Of a DNA stretch of 57,394 bases, positions 1 to 8,516 are shown piece by piece. This stretch comes from JBNARI01 sp049718765 (GTDB lineage: Bacteria > Bacillota > Sulfobacillia > DUMF01), in the NCBI GenBank assembly GCA_049718765.1, contig JBNARI010000011.1, positions 1-57,394 of the forward strand, written 5' to 3'. The position numbers and the translations under genes were made by a program. The notes under the pieces were generated by a model. It had not been told where the DNA came from. It made no database searches and was given only the letters and a program-made list of their open reading frames with translations. Position 1 is the stretch's first letter; every line of letters starts with the position of its first letter.

Positions 1-47
1 GCTTCCCAAGCCGAGGGTCGCGGGTTCGAATCCCGTCTCTCGCTCCA
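1..47 (+). tRNA. tRNA-Gly (anticodon CCC), 3' part only
   Basis: The window opens inside a tRNA. The anticodon loop reads TTCCCAA (bases 3-9), giving anticodon CCC for glycine. It is followed by a variable region, a T arm with the TTCGAAT loop (24-30), the acceptor strand CTCTCGC, discriminator T and an encoded CCA at 45-47. The 5' half (acceptor 5' strand, D arm) lies outside the window, so the identity rests on the anticodon alone. Confidence 0.9.
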
Positions 48-61
48 GTTCCGTAGACGAT

Positions 62-96
62 TCCCGGCGCGTAGCAAGGTGCCGGGATTTCTTTTT
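62..96 (+). terminator. Rho-independent terminator after tRNA-Gly
   Basis: The arms TCCCGGC (62-68) and GCCGGGA (81-87) can pair and are followed by a T-rich tract (88-96). It sits 15 bases past the tRNA CCA end. Confidence 0.8.
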
Positions 97-217
97 GGTG
101 TTACTCCTCTTCTTACGATAGGCACCAATCCACAAGCATAAGATGACAACTCAAAGGTAGGCGCAGCGGACTTGGGCGCATGTGGCATGCGCATACTAAG
201 CTGAGGGTGAGATAAAG

Positions 218-772
218 ATGAACGCTTGGGATGCGCGGGCGAGACTTCTAGAGGAAAGGCGCAAGTTGGAAACGCTGGCCCACCACCTGGAAGAAGGCAT
301 CGCCAGGGGAACCAGGGAATCCCTGCAGGAGCTGTCTACAGTCGACAACCACCCAGCGGACCTCGGCAGCGAAACTTTTGAACGCGGTAAGGACATAGGG
401 TTGCTTGACAGCGCCAAACGGTTGCTTGCCAAGATTGACTCAGCAATCCAAAGGATAAACTCTGGCCGGTACGGTCTGTGCGCAAAGTGCGGACGTCGCA
501 TCCCGGAAGAACGCGTTGAAGCAGTTCCCTGGGTAGAGCTTTGCGCTGAATGTCAGCGCACTGAAGAGGCCGCAGGGGGCGATTCTGCGAGGCCTGTTGA
601 AGAAGAAGTGGTACCCATGCCTGTAGGGAAGAAAGCTCCAAAAGGTAGCCCGGGGTTCGACGGGTCCGATGTGTGGGAAGAGCTTGCGCAGCACAGCACA
701 TCCAACAGCACCCAAGACGAGGCAAGCTCCATAGGAAATCACACTCCTTCCAGATCCCAAGAAGGCGTATAG
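218..772 (+). CDS. YteA-family TraR/DksA-type zinc finger protein
   Basis: The 184-residue protein has an N-terminal alpha-helical region rich in charged residues, then the signature around residues 42-60 (DNHPADLGSETFERGKD) that is typical of the Bacillus/Clostridia YteA family. A C4 zinc finger follows at about residues 87-113, with cysteine pairs CAKC and CAEC. DksA/TraR relatives bind the secondary channel of RNA polymerase. YteA members are poorly characterised putative regulators, so the exact role is unknown. The last 60 or so residues beyond the zinc finger are low in recognisable sequence. A purine-rich ribosome site (GAGGGTGAG) precedes the ATG. The 3' end overlaps the convergent radical SAM gene by 34 bases. 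Confidence 0.85.
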   Translation: MNAWDARARLLEERRKLETLAHHLEEGIARGTRESLQELSTVDNHPADLGSETFERGKDIGLLDSAKRLLAKIDSAIQRINSGRYGLCAKCGRRIPEERVEAVPWVELCAECQRTEEAAGGDSARPVEEEVVPMPVGKKAPKGSPGFDGSDVWEELAQHSTSNSTQDEASSIGNHTPSRSQEGV

Positions 773-1635
773 CACAGGTCGGCAGAGTCGAGCTCTTGGA
801 CGAAGCCATCTTCTAGGTCCAGGGCGTACAGCTCCTCAAGTACAAGCTCGTACTCTTCCCTGGCGAGCCTCCTGGCAAGCTCAGGGTAGTCCCAGGCGCG
901 ATGCGATGGTACGTATTGGGACATTACGCTGACCAGCACGTCCCCTTTGAGTTCTCTTGAAATCCACCGCAGCACCTTTATGGAATCGGCGACGAGGCCG
1001 GGCAGCACCAGATGGCGCACGATCACGCCCTTTTGCATGATTCCGTCCGCGTCGAACACGGGCCTGCCCACGAGTTCTACCATTTTCTTCACCGCTGCAG
1101 TGGCAACGAGAAAGTAGTTGGGGGCTGCTGAATACCTCCTCGCGATAGCGTCATCGAAGTACTTGAGGTCTGGCAAGAACACCGATACCTTGCCGCGCAG
1201 GCTTTCCAAGGCTTCCACGCTCTCGTATCCGTTGGTGTTGTACACCACAGGGATTCTGAGACCAGCCTGACCTGCAATCTCCAGAGCCTTAGAAATGTGT
1301 GGAATGTAGGGAGTGGGGGTGACTAGATTAATATTGTGGGCTCCCCTTTCTTGAAGCTCTATGAATATCTCTGCGAGGCGCTCTACTCCCACCGCTTTGC
1401 CGAAACCTTGCTGGCTAATCACGTAATTCTGGCAAAAGACGCACCGCATATTGCAGTGAGAGAAGAAGACAGTACCCGAGCCCCTAGTGCCACTTATGCA
1501 TGGTTCTTCCCAAGGGTGTAAAAACGCCTTTGCAACTTTGGGGTCCGCCCCAGCCTGGCAGTAGCCCACTTGGCCTTCCTGCCGGTTCACGCTGCACTTT
1601 CTGGGGCAAAGTTTACAGCTGTTCAGCTCGTCCAT
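739..1635 (-). CDS. PflX-like radical SAM protein
   Basis: This is a 298-residue radical SAM enzyme of the pyruvate-formate-lyase-activase-like group (COG1313, PflX). The S-adenosylmethionine iron-sulfur motif CNMRCVFC is near residue 65. An additional N-terminal cysteine cluster (CKLCPRKC and a later Cys) may hold a second metal site. Family members are predicted to install or activate radicals on unknown partners, and no target is visible here. The open frame extends further upstream, but I start at the ATG at 1635 because the family begins near the CxxC cluster. A TATAAT sequence lies just upstream of this ATG on the minus strand, so initiation could be nearly leaderless. The gene converges on the yteA-type gene. 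Confidence 0.82.
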   Translation of the reverse strand: MDELNSCKLCPRKCSVNRQEGQVGYCQAGADPKVAKAFLHPWEEPCISGTRGSGTVFFSHCNMRCVFCQNYVISQQGFGKAVGVERLAEIFIELQERGAHNINLVTPTPYIPHISKALEIAGQAGLRIPVVYNTNGYESVEALESLRGKVSVFLPDLKYFDDAIARRYSAAPNYFLVATAAVKKMVELVGRPVFDADGIMQKGVIVRHLVLPGLVADSIKVLRWISRELKGDVLVSVMSQYVPSHRAWDYPELARRLAREEYELVLEELYALDLEDGFVQELDSADLCYTPSWDLEGV

Positions 1636-2020
1636 CACAGGGCAATTATACCTCACACGAAAAGGAATTGGCCGCCGTCCAGTGGGAGGGCTGGCGGCGG
1701 CCACCAAGCTTAGGTGACCGGGTTGGGCTTAGGCATTACACTTTGGGCGATAACCCGGCGCTGAGGATGACTCTGGCCTTGGACCAAAGCCAAGTTGAGT
1801 CGGCTGTTGTTTGGAATTATATACACCAACGGCCGGTTTAGTCAAGGGGGTTCAAGTGGATTTTTAAATGAATGTGCCACGCTGGACGAATTGTTCCTGC
1901 CTTGTCCAAATTGGCTGAAGTCCATCTAGGCCTACAGGCTATTCCCTGGTGAGGGATGGGCTTGACACAGCTGGCCACACGCCCAGTTCATGGCGCATGC
2001 TTTTAACAGGCCCCATTGGA
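1636..2020. other. Intergenic region before the SCIFF operon
   Basis: About 385 bases lie between the divergent radical SAM gene and the SCIFF promoter. The open frame reading through 1500-1841 on the plus strand is opposite a real gene and has no family features, so I see no gene here. The stretch presumably carries promoters for both directions. Confidence 0.5.
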
Positions 2021-2029
2021 TGGTATAAT
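2021..2029 (+). promoter_or_regulatory. Extended -10 promoter of the SCIFF operon
   Basis: The sequence TGGTATAAT fits an extended -10 (TGnTATAAT) for the vegetative sigma factor. The -35 region around 2001-2006 is weak (TTTTAA), as extended -10 promoters allow. Transcription would start near 2036, which rules out the TTG at 2016 as the start of the SCIFF gene. Confidence 0.65.
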
Positions 2030-2057
2030 TTGTGCGAAAACCACAGGGGGGATTTCA

Positions 2058-2207
2058 GTGTGTGATCGGGTATTGCACATTAAGCCGGTGATAATCTCGG
2101 ACGCCTGCAAGGATGTGGGCGAAAAGGACTGCGAGGGTTGCGAGGCGTCTTGCCAGACAGCATGCAAGACCTCCTGCACAGTTGGAAACCAGGTCTGCCA
2201 AGACTGA
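2058..2207 (+). CDS. SCIFF peptide (six-cysteine ribosomal peptide precursor)
   Basis: The 49-residue precursor ends with the conserved cysteine-rich core of SCIFF, the 'six cysteines in forty-five' peptide found across Clostridia: CEGCEASCQTACKTSCT followed by VGNQVC. The known maturation reaction is formation of a thioether crosslink by the dedicated radical SAM maturase, which is encoded directly downstream here. The function of the mature peptide is not established. I chose GTG at 2058 because it has a strong purine-rich ribosome site (AGGGGGG, 2045-2051) and lies downstream of the promoter -10 box. A longer frame from TTG 2016 would begin upstream of the transcription start. A start at TTG 2073 would give a shorter leader like those of other SCIFF peptides and cannot be excluded. 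Confidence 0.9.
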   Translation: MCDRVLHIKPVIISDACKDVGEKDCEGCEASCQTACKTSCTVGNQVCQD

Positions 2208-2247
2208 CCGCAGGCGGCATAACGGGAATTCACGCTTGAAGGTGTTG

Positions 2248-2271
2248 CCCTCGCCCTTTCTTGGGCGGGGG
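2248..2271 (+). terminator. Hairpin between SCIFF gene and maturase
   Basis: A 9-bp stem (CCCTCGCCC at 2248-2256 with GGGCGGGGG at 2263-2271) closes a 6-base loop. There is no following T tract, so it is more likely an attenuating or mRNA-stabilising hairpin than a full terminator. Such an element would let the peptide be made in excess over its maturase. Confidence 0.5.
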
Positions 2272-2329
2272 CATTGCCTCAAAATAGGTGGATAAGCCCC
2301 ATACATCCAGTGCACAGAGGTGTTTGTCT

Positions 2330-3742
2330 TTGCATTCGCTGGTCCCGCAAGTTCATGTTTTCCGTGTGAACGAGGCCCAACTCGCCCTGGACGTTGGGAG
2401 CAACAACGTGTTCGTTTTAGACGATGCGGGCCTCTGGGCGGTGTGGCGCATTGCTTCGCAAAGGGGGTTCCGAGTGGATGGCAGCTATTCCCCTCCGCAG
2501 CAACCTCCTCCTGGTGCGGAGCAGGCGCTGGCTGAAGCTAGGAGCCTTGTGGAGCAGGGTTTGCTGTTCACGGACGACCCGGGGGATCTAGCCGCAGAGT
2601 TCCTAGCGTCCAAACGGGGAAAGCATGGCCCGAGGGCGCTCTGCCTCAACATCGCTCACGCCTGTAACATGCGCTGTAGCTACTGCTTTGCAGGTTCGGG
2701 CACCTATGACGGCAGCGCAGGCATTATGTCTCCAGAGGTGGCGGAGAGGGCAATCGATTTCCTCCTTGAAGGTTCGCCAGGCAAGCAGTGTGAAGTGGAC
2801 TTCTTCGGTGGGGAACCTTTGCTGGCTTGGGAAACGCTCACCCACGCCATCGAGTATGGGAAGCGGCAGGCCTCAAGGAAGGGGAAGCGGTTGCGGTTTA
2901 CCTGTACGACCAACGGCAGCTTGCTTACCGGGGAGAAACTGGCGTTTCTCGACGAGAACAGAGTAGCCCTGGTGGTGAGCCTCGACGGCCGACCACAGGT
3001 GCATGACAGAATGAGGCGCACTGCCTCTGGTGAAGGAAGCTTCAACCAGTGCCTTTGTGGGGCAGAGTTGGTGCTGAAGAGCCGGGGCTTGGACAATGGC
3101 GGTGATGAGGGATACGGGAGCATGGGAAGCTACTATATCAGGGGCACCTACACCGCCTTCAACTTGGACTTCTGTGAAGACGTGAGGTACCTGGTTGGGT
3201 TGGGCTTCAAGAGGGTTTCTCTTGAACCAGTGGTGGCTCACGTTGGGGAAGAACACGCTATCACGCCGGACCACCTGGACGCGGTAGCTGCGGAATACGA
3301 CAGGCTTGCACTGTACTACACAGGCGAGGCGCTTGAGGGGAGGCCATTCCAGTACTTCCATTACGAGCTTAAGCTTTCTGACGGCCCGTGCGTGAGCAAG
3401 CGCCTGAGTGGATGTGGTGCGGGAGTCGAGTACATGGCGGTGAGCCCTGATGGTCGACTGTGGCCTTGTCACCAGTTTGACGGGCGGAGCGGTTACTGCC
3501 TGGGCGACGTTTGGCAGGGTGTCATAAACAGGGAGCTTCATGATCGGTTTCGGGGACTTACTGTGCTCTCCAAGGAGGAGTGCAGGGAGTGCTGGGCGAG
3601 ATACCTCTGCGGCGGAGGCTGCCACGCGAATGCTCAGGAGTTCACCGGCAGCCTGGAGAAACCGTGGCAGCTCGGGTGCGAGATTCAAAAGATCCGTTTG
3701 GAGAGAGCGCTGTACGTCCAAGCCAAGAAGCAGATGAAATAA
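2330..3742 (+). CDS. SCIFF maturase, radical SAM/SPASM thioether synthase
   Basis: The product of about 470 residues modifies the SCIFF peptide encoded just upstream by forming a Cys-derived thioether link. An N-terminal precursor-recognition region comes first. The radical SAM motif CNMRCSYC follows at about residues 112-119, then a typical FFGGEPL element. The C-terminal SPASM-type region carries many cysteines (C..CGAG, CHQF, ECRECWARYLCGGGCHANA), expected to hold auxiliary [4Fe-4S] clusters. I prefer TTG 2330, preceded at 8 bases by AGAGGTG. The open frame extends to GTG 2288, but the family's usual N-terminus starts near the VHVF segment, which supports the later start. The gene is co-transcribed with the peptide gene. 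Confidence 0.9.
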   Translation: MHSLVPQVHVFRVNEAQLALDVGSNNVFVLDDAGLWAVWRIASQRGFRVDGSYSPPQQPPPGAEQALAEARSLVEQGLLFTDDPGDLAAEFLASKRGKHGPRALCLNIAHACNMRCSYCFAGSGTYDGSAGIMSPEVAERAIDFLLEGSPGKQCEVDFFGGEPLLAWETLTHAIEYGKRQASRKGKRLRFTCTTNGSLLTGEKLAFLDENRVALVVSLDGRPQVHDRMRRTASGEGSFNQCLCGAELVLKSRGLDNGGDEGYGSMGSYYIRGTYTAFNLDFCEDVRYLVGLGFKRVSLEPVVAHVGEEHAITPDHLDAVAAEYDRLALYYTGEALEGRPFQYFHYELKLSDGPCVSKRLSGCGAGVEYMAVSPDGRLWPCHQFDGRSGYCLGDVWQGVINRELHDRFRGLTVLSKEECRECWARYLCGGGCHANAQEFTGSLEKPWQLGCEIQKIRLERALYVQAKKQMK

Positions 3743-3755
3743 GGGGCGAATTGAG

Positions 3756-5531
3756 TTGAGGCCGCGTTATTTGCTCTTCCAAAAGGCCGAGGCGGCGCTT
3801 ATAGAGGAGAAAGCGGAAAAGCTTTTTGGCCTCACCAGGCTCCTCGACGAGTACCTGGTTGGGGATTTTCGGAGCATACTCCAAAAGGCGCAGCCCACGC
3901 CGGCAACCAAACAGGAAAAGATCCGAGTGTTGAATCAGGCGCTTGGCCCTTTCACGGACATGGTGGCTGGAGCTTTTCCTGGGGTGGGAGTGGGCTACTA
4001 CTGCAGGGAGTTGCAAGCAATCGTCACGTACGGGCCAAGCTCCCAGTTTGGGTCTAAAGTTGGCCTTGACCTTGGTCCCGACCACATTGGGTGGCAAGCG
4101 ATGGAACTAGGGCGAGAAGTGGTCGGGGTTGGATCCATGGTGCGGGGCGAAATCATGAACTGCGTGAGACCCCTGATGCGCAATGGTGAAGCGGTGGGGT
4201 TCGTGTGGGCCAACGAGACCCTTGCGGACATCTATGCCCAGATCCAGGTGGGAGCAAGAAAGGTTTTCTTCTCCCAGGACATTCAACCCATACTGGGACT
4301 CACGGGCTTGTTGCTGTTTGCGTCCAGGTCTCTGTTGATGCCTCCGGGTCTGCCTGCGCGGGTACTTACCTCACGGGAAGCCCGCCGTGCCAGGCGCGGC
4401 AAACGGGACCTCAGCTCAATTTTGCCCTACGTACACTCCATCAACAGGATGCACAGGTACGTGATGCTGTTCCTGAATAGCCTCAGCGTCGGAGTACTTG
4501 TGGCCAATTCAAGGGGACAGATCATTTTCGTTAGCGACGGCTTGCTCCGCATAGTGGAAAGGCAACGGGAAGAGCTGGTTGGGATGCAGTGCAGTAGGTT
4601 CCTTGATTCCATTGGTCTAGAACCTTCGAAGGTACTGGGAATAGGCGCTGAGGCCCGCAACAGGTTCATCAAGGTGCCGCTGAAGCTGCCGTCTGGCACA
4701 AGGGAGATCCTGGTGATTGCCACCACAGTGGGCAACGAGCCCTCAGATTATGAGGGGACAGTGCTCCTGTTGGAGGACCTTGAAAGCGCCGCGCACGAGG
4801 AAGAGCGAATGCAGAGGGCGGAGAAGCTTGCTGCAGTCGGAGAGCTGGCTGCAGCCATTGCCCACGAGATAAGGAACCCGCTAACCATAGTCGCTGGTTC
4901 AATTCAGCTCATCCCACAAAAGCTCCATGACAAAGATTTCCTCATAAACTCCACGAAGATCCTTGGCGAGGAACTTGCTAGGGTTAACAGGACGGTGGAG
5001 GCCCTTTTGAACTTCGCCCGATTTTCCCGGCCCAGGTGGACTACCCTGGACATCAATCAAGTCACTCAGAGGGCGGTGGACGTCATAAGGGCTTACGCCC
5101 GGGCGAGTGCTGTGACAATCCGTGAGAGCTACTGGGGCGAGCAGCCTCTGATCATTGAGGGTGACCCTGAACATTTGCAGCAGGCTTTCCTGAACATAAT
5201 GCTGAACGCCCTCCAGGCTATGCCCTCTGGAGGGGAACTCAGGGTATCCACGGGGCAAAAGGTGGGAAGCAGCTACGTTCAGGTAAGCTTCGAGGACACG
5301 GGGGTTGGCATTCCAGAGGAAGAGCAAGCCAAGATATTCGACATGTTCTATTCCACCAAGAAAGGTGGAACTGGCTTGGGATTGCCCCTGGTTCAGAGGA
5401 TAATAGACGAGCACAAGGGGTTCATAGAGCTCAGGTCAAGGCCAGGGGTTGGCACTTGTTTCACTGTGAATTTGCCAGTACAGCAGCTGTTCCTCAAGCT
5501 CACGGAATATCAACTTCGGGGGGAGATTTGA
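3756..5531 (+). CDS. PAS-domain sensor histidine kinase (AtoS-like)
   Basis: The 591-residue kinase probably senses a fermentation-related signal for the response regulator 5 bases downstream. An N-terminal sensing region of about 230 residues, which I cannot assign to a family, ends in one hydrophobic stretch (about residues 185-200). A PAS domain (about 238-330) follows, then a HisKA domain with the phospho-acceptor motif HEIRNPLT (His near 370). A HATPase_c domain closes the protein, with N box (NIMLNALQAM), DTGVGIP and GTGLGLPL. The start is TTG 3756 with AAGGGGCGAA upstream. Because the pair precedes an atoE-type transporter and a thiolase, an AtoS-like role in short-chain fatty acid metabolism is inferred from position, not from the sensor sequence. 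Confidence 0.85.
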   Translation: MRPRYLLFQKAEAALIEEKAEKLFGLTRLLDEYLVGDFRSILQKAQPTPATKQEKIRVLNQALGPFTDMVAGAFPGVGVGYYCRELQAIVTYGPSSQFGSKVGLDLGPDHIGWQAMELGREVVGVGSMVRGEIMNCVRPLMRNGEAVGFVWANETLADIYAQIQVGARKVFFSQDIQPILGLTGLLLFASRSLLMPPGLPARVLTSREARRARRGKRDLSSILPYVHSINRMHRYVMLFLNSLSVGVLVANSRGQIIFVSDGLLRIVERQREELVGMQCSRFLDSIGLEPSKVLGIGAEARNRFIKVPLKLPSGTREILVIATTVGNEPSDYEGTVLLLEDLESAAHEEERMQRAEKLAAVGELAAAIAHEIRNPLTIVAGSIQLIPQKLHDKDFLINSTKILGEELARVNRTVEALLNFARFSRPRWTTLDINQVTQRAVDVIRAYARASAVTIRESYWGEQPLIIEGDPEHLQQAFLNIMLNALQAMPSGGELRVSTGQKVGSSYVQVSFEDTGVGIPEEEQAKIFDMFYSTKKGGTGLGLPLVQRIIDEHKGFIELRSRPGVGTCFTVNLPVQQLFLKLTEYQLRGEI

Positions 5532-5535
5532 CCCG

Positions 5536-6912
5536 ATGGCCGCATTGCCCAGGGTACTTGTGGTGGACGACGAGACCAACATGGAATGGTTGTTCAGGAG
5601 CAGTTTCGGCGACGCGTACGAGATCATCGGCGCGCGGAGCGGTGAGGAAGCCCTGGAGAAGCTCAGCAGGGACAAGGTGGACCTCATCATGCTGGACCTT
5701 AAGATGCCCGGCATTGATGGCATGGCGCTGCTCAAGCTGTTCAAGCAGGAGTACCCAAACGTACCCGTGGTGATGATGACCGCATACGGAACGGTCAAGA
5801 CAGCCGTTGAGGCCATGAAGGTTGGCGCCCAGGATTACGTTACAAAGCCTTTCGACGTAGAAGAGCTCAGGATAATTATGGAAAACGCGTTGAAGTTCGG
5901 GCGCCTGGCAAGGGAAGTGGAGCAGCTCCGGAGCGAACTCGAAGAGAAGTTTCACACCAAGAACATAATCACGGCGTCTCCTGCAATGCTCAACGTGTTC
6001 AGAATCATAGAAAAGGTGGCCCAGACCGACGCGCCCGTACTCATTGAAGGGGAGAGCGGCACCGGCAAGGAACTGGTGGCCCGAGCCATACACTGGGAGA
6101 GTGCCCGCAGGCGCAAGCCCTTTCTTCCAGTAAACTGCGCTGCCTTGCCCGAGAACTTGTTGGAAAGCGAACTCTTCGGGTACGAGGAGGGCGCCTTCAC
6201 CGGGGCCAAGAGAAGGAAGCCCGGTAAGTTCGAGCTCGCGGACGGGGGCACCGTTTTCCTGGACGAGATCGGGGATTTGCCCCAGGGCATGCAGGCAAAG
6301 GTGCTGAGGGTGATCGAGGAGAAGGAGATCGAGCGGTTGGGGGGCACAAAGCGTATACCCGTGGACATCAGGATCATCAGCGCTACCAACAAGAGCCTGC
6401 GGGAGCAGGTGGAAAAAGGCGAATTCCGCCAGGACCTTTACTACAGGCTTGCGGTTATCCCAATTACCCTTCCTCCGCTCAGGGAGCGTAAGGAGGACAT
6501 CCCCCTTCTGGTGGCTCACTTCTTGCAGACTTTCACACGCTCCAACGGCAAGAAGGTGACCAGCGTGAGCCCTGAGGCCATGGCATTGTTGAAGGAGTAT
6601 AGCTGGCCTGGGAACGTGAGGGAGCTCAAGAACGTCATCCAGCAGGCAGTGGTGTTGGGAGAAGGGGAAGTGCTAACTGTGGAAATGCTTCCTGATTACA
6701 TAAGGCGGGCTGTGGAGCAGTGTGGGACTACGCTGTCGGCAAGCGGAGGTGCATTAAGGGGCAAGCTCAAGGAGATGAGAATGGAGCAGGAACGCCAAAT
6801 AATAGAGCAGGCCTTGGCCAAGTTCGGCGGCAACAGGACAAAGGCCGCGGAGTATCTGGGCATTTCAAGGAGGGCCCTTCAGGCTAAGATCAAAGCTTTG
6901 AAGCTGCATTGA
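5536..6912 (+). CDS. Sigma-54-dependent NtrC-family response regulator (AtoC-like)
   Basis: The 458-residue regulator has an N-terminal receiver domain with phospho-acceptor Asp in MLDLKMPG (near residue 53). The AAA+ domain has Walker A GESGTGKE (near 172) and the sigma-54 contact loop GAFTGA (near 218). A Fis-type helix-turn-helix sits at the C-terminus (about 415-458). Proteins of this build bind enhancer sites and remodel sigma-54 RNA polymerase. The gene follows its cognate kinase gene by 4 bases, and a perfect sigma-54 promoter lies 120 bases past its stop codon, in front of the transporter and thiolase genes. It is therefore very probably their activator. Confidence 0.92.
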   Translation: MAALPRVLVVDDETNMEWLFRSSFGDAYEIIGARSGEEALEKLSRDKVDLIMLDLKMPGIDGMALLKLFKQEYPNVPVVMMTAYGTVKTAVEAMKVGAQDYVTKPFDVEELRIIMENALKFGRLAREVEQLRSELEEKFHTKNIITASPAMLNVFRIIEKVAQTDAPVLIEGESGTGKELVARAIHWESARRRKPFLPVNCAALPENLLESELFGYEEGAFTGAKRRKPGKFELADGGTVFLDEIGDLPQGMQAKVLRVIEEKEIERLGGTKRIPVDIRIISATNKSLREQVEKGEFRQDLYYRLAVIPITLPPLRERKEDIPLLVAHFLQTFTRSNGKKVTSVSPEAMALLKEYSWPGNVRELKNVIQQAVVLGEGEVLTVEMLPDYIRRAVEQCGTTLSASGGALRGKLKEMRMEQERQIIEQALAKFGGNRTKAAEYLGISRRALQAKIKALKLH

Positions 6913-6944
6913 ACCCCACAGGCCCAGAGAAGTGAGAACATTAT

Positions 6945-6994
6945 TTCACAGCTGTGAACCCGGATTCGCAGGGTGAGCGGTTCACTCCGCTCAC
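6945..6994 (+). promoter_or_regulatory. Two palindromes, candidate enhancer sites for the NtrC-type regulator
   Basis: A perfect 14-bp palindrome TTCACAGCTGTGAA lies at 6945-6958. A second inverted repeat lies at 6973-6994: GTGAGCGG, 6-base spacer, CCGCTCAC. They sit 38-87 bases upstream of the -24 element of the sigma-54 promoter and do not belong to a gene. Both positions and symmetry fit binding sites for the dimeric Fis-type domain of the regulator encoded upstream. The two repeats share GTGA/TCAC ends. Confidence 0.6.
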
Positions 6995-7031
6995 ACCTGG
7001 CAGCAGCACTTGACGCCATTGGGCGCCGCCA

Positions 7032-7048
7032 TGGCACGAGCCTTGCTT
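7032..7048 (+). promoter_or_regulatory. Sigma-54 (-24/-12) promoter of the atoE-thiolase operon
   Basis: The sequence TGGCACG-AGCC-TTGCTT matches the sigma-54 consensus TGGCACG-N4-TTGCW at every specified position. The invariant GG and GC are 10 bases apart. Transcription should start near 7058, giving a leader of about 60 bases before the transporter ATG. Confidence 0.9.
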
Positions 7049-7119
7049 GAAGTGGATTAGCGCATGGCGTGTGGGTTTGACCCGCTGCCATAGGCTAATC
7101 ATTTTCAAGGAGGGATAAG

Positions 7120-8478
7120 ATGCTCAGGCGGCTAGGCGATTTCTTTACGGGCGTCATGGAAAGGTACCTTCCCGACGCTTACCTGTTCGCAGTACTTCTG
7201 ACGTTCTTGACAGTCATCTTGGCACTCATCTTCACAGGCAAGGGTCCCATCGATGTGATTGAGGCGTGGTGGGGCGGCTTTTGGAGTTTGCTTTCGTTCT
7301 CCATGCAAATGGTGCTGATCCTGGTTACCGGCCACTGTCTCGCTCTTGCGCCCGCCATGAAGAAGCTCCTGTCTGCAATTGCGGGCTGGGCGGAATCCCC
7401 TGCACAGGCCGTGATCATCGTGGGGTTGGTGGCGGGGATTTGCTCCTGGATCCAGTGGGGCTTTGGTCTCATAGTTGGCGGATTGCTTGCGCTCGAAATG
7501 GTGAAGAAGGTGGAACGGGTTGACTACCCATTGCTGATCGCTGCAGCCTACGGTGGGTTCATTTGCTGGCACCAGGGGCTTTCAGGCTCGGTCCCCCTCA
7601 CAGTGGCAACCGCGGGCAACCCGGCAAACCACCTTGAGAAGATTGCAAAGATGGTAGTGCCCGTGTCCCAAACGGTGTTTGCACCGTGGAACCTGATCCC
7701 AGCTTGGTTAATCATCATTTCCACCCCGTTCCTGCTGGCAAAAGCTGCACCGGCGCCAGAGAAGGCAAAAGTGCTGGATTCCAAGGTGCTTGCCAGGGTG
7801 CAGGCTGAGGAGCAGGAAGAAGAGGAAAAGCGCAAGAAGTTCGTTCCCAAGACTTGGGCAGAGAAAATAGAAAACAGTGTTCTAGTCAACTACATTTTCT
7901 GCGCCCTGGGCGTGATCTTCTTCGTACGCTATTTTGCCCTCAAGGGGTTCAGCTTGGACCTGAACATCGTCAACGGGTTGTTCTTGTTTGCAGGTTTGAT
8001 CCTCCATAGGACGCCCATAAACTATGTGCGCGCGGTGGAAAGGGCAGTCAAGGGAGCAGGCGGCATAGTGCTGCAGTTCCCGGTGTACGGGGGCATCCAG
8101 GGCATCATGACTGGTACCGGCCTGGCGTCGGTGATTGCCAACTGGTTCGTGGCGATTTCGTCCAAGACCACTTTCTATATGTTGCAGTTCTGGGCAGCCG
8201 GGCTGATCAACTTGTTCATTCCTTCTGGCGGCGGTCAATGGGCTGCGCAAGGCTCGATTAGCGTCATGGCAGCCCAAAAGATGGGAGTTGACCCGGTCAA
8301 GACTGCAATGATGGTTGCCTGGGGCGATCAGTGGACCAACATGATCCAGCCTTTCTGGGCCCTGCCCTTACTGGGGCTCGCGGGTCTCAAGGCCAGGGAC
8401 ATAATGGGATACACCACGCTCGTGCTGATCTGGTCCGGCATTGTGCTAAGCATTGCGGCTCTGGTGGCGGGCTTGTAA
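7120..8478 (+). CDS. atoE: Short-chain fatty acid transporter, AtoE family
   Basis: The 452-residue polytopic membrane protein begins MLRRLGDFFTGVMERYLPD, as the AtoE/TIGR00366 family does. It has about 10-12 hydrophobic segments with a charged cytoplasmic loop near residues 215-250, rich in Glu and Lys. E. coli AtoE takes up short-chain acids such as butyrate and acetoacetate. In a fermenter it could equally export or exchange these acids, and direction cannot be read from sequence. The family-typical motifs QWGFGLIVGG and PSGGGQWA are present. A strong ribosome site (AAGGAGGG) precedes the ATG. It is the first gene of the sigma-54-dependent unit. Confidence 0.92.
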   Translation: MLRRLGDFFTGVMERYLPDAYLFAVLLTFLTVILALIFTGKGPIDVIEAWWGGFWSLLSFSMQMVLILVTGHCLALAPAMKKLLSAIAGWAESPAQAVIIVGLVAGICSWIQWGFGLIVGGLLALEMVKKVERVDYPLLIAAAYGGFICWHQGLSGSVPLTVATAGNPANHLEKIAKMVVPVSQTVFAPWNLIPAWLIIISTPFLLAKAAPAPEKAKVLDSKVLARVQAEEQEEEEKRKKFVPKTWAEKIENSVLVNYIFCALGVIFFVRYFALKGFSLDLNIVNGLFLFAGLILHRTPINYVRAVERAVKGAGGIVLQFPVYGGIQGIMTGTGLASVIANWFVAISSKTTFYMLQFWAAGLINLFIPSGGGQWAAQGSISVMAAQKMGVDPVKTAMMVAWGDQWTNMIQPFWALPLLGLAGLKARDIMGYTTLVLIWSGIVLSIAALVAGL

Positions 8479-8516
8479 GCCCGCCACTTCAATACTGCGA
8501 GTGGGGGGGTTCTGGC

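Noticed and set aside
2016..2057. N-terminal extension of the SCIFF peptide from TTG 2016
   Set aside because: The codons overlap the promoter -10 box and precede the expected transcription start.
5500..6519. 339-codon open frame on the minus strand
   Set aside because: It is opposite the NtrC-type regulator and mirrors its GC-rich third positions.
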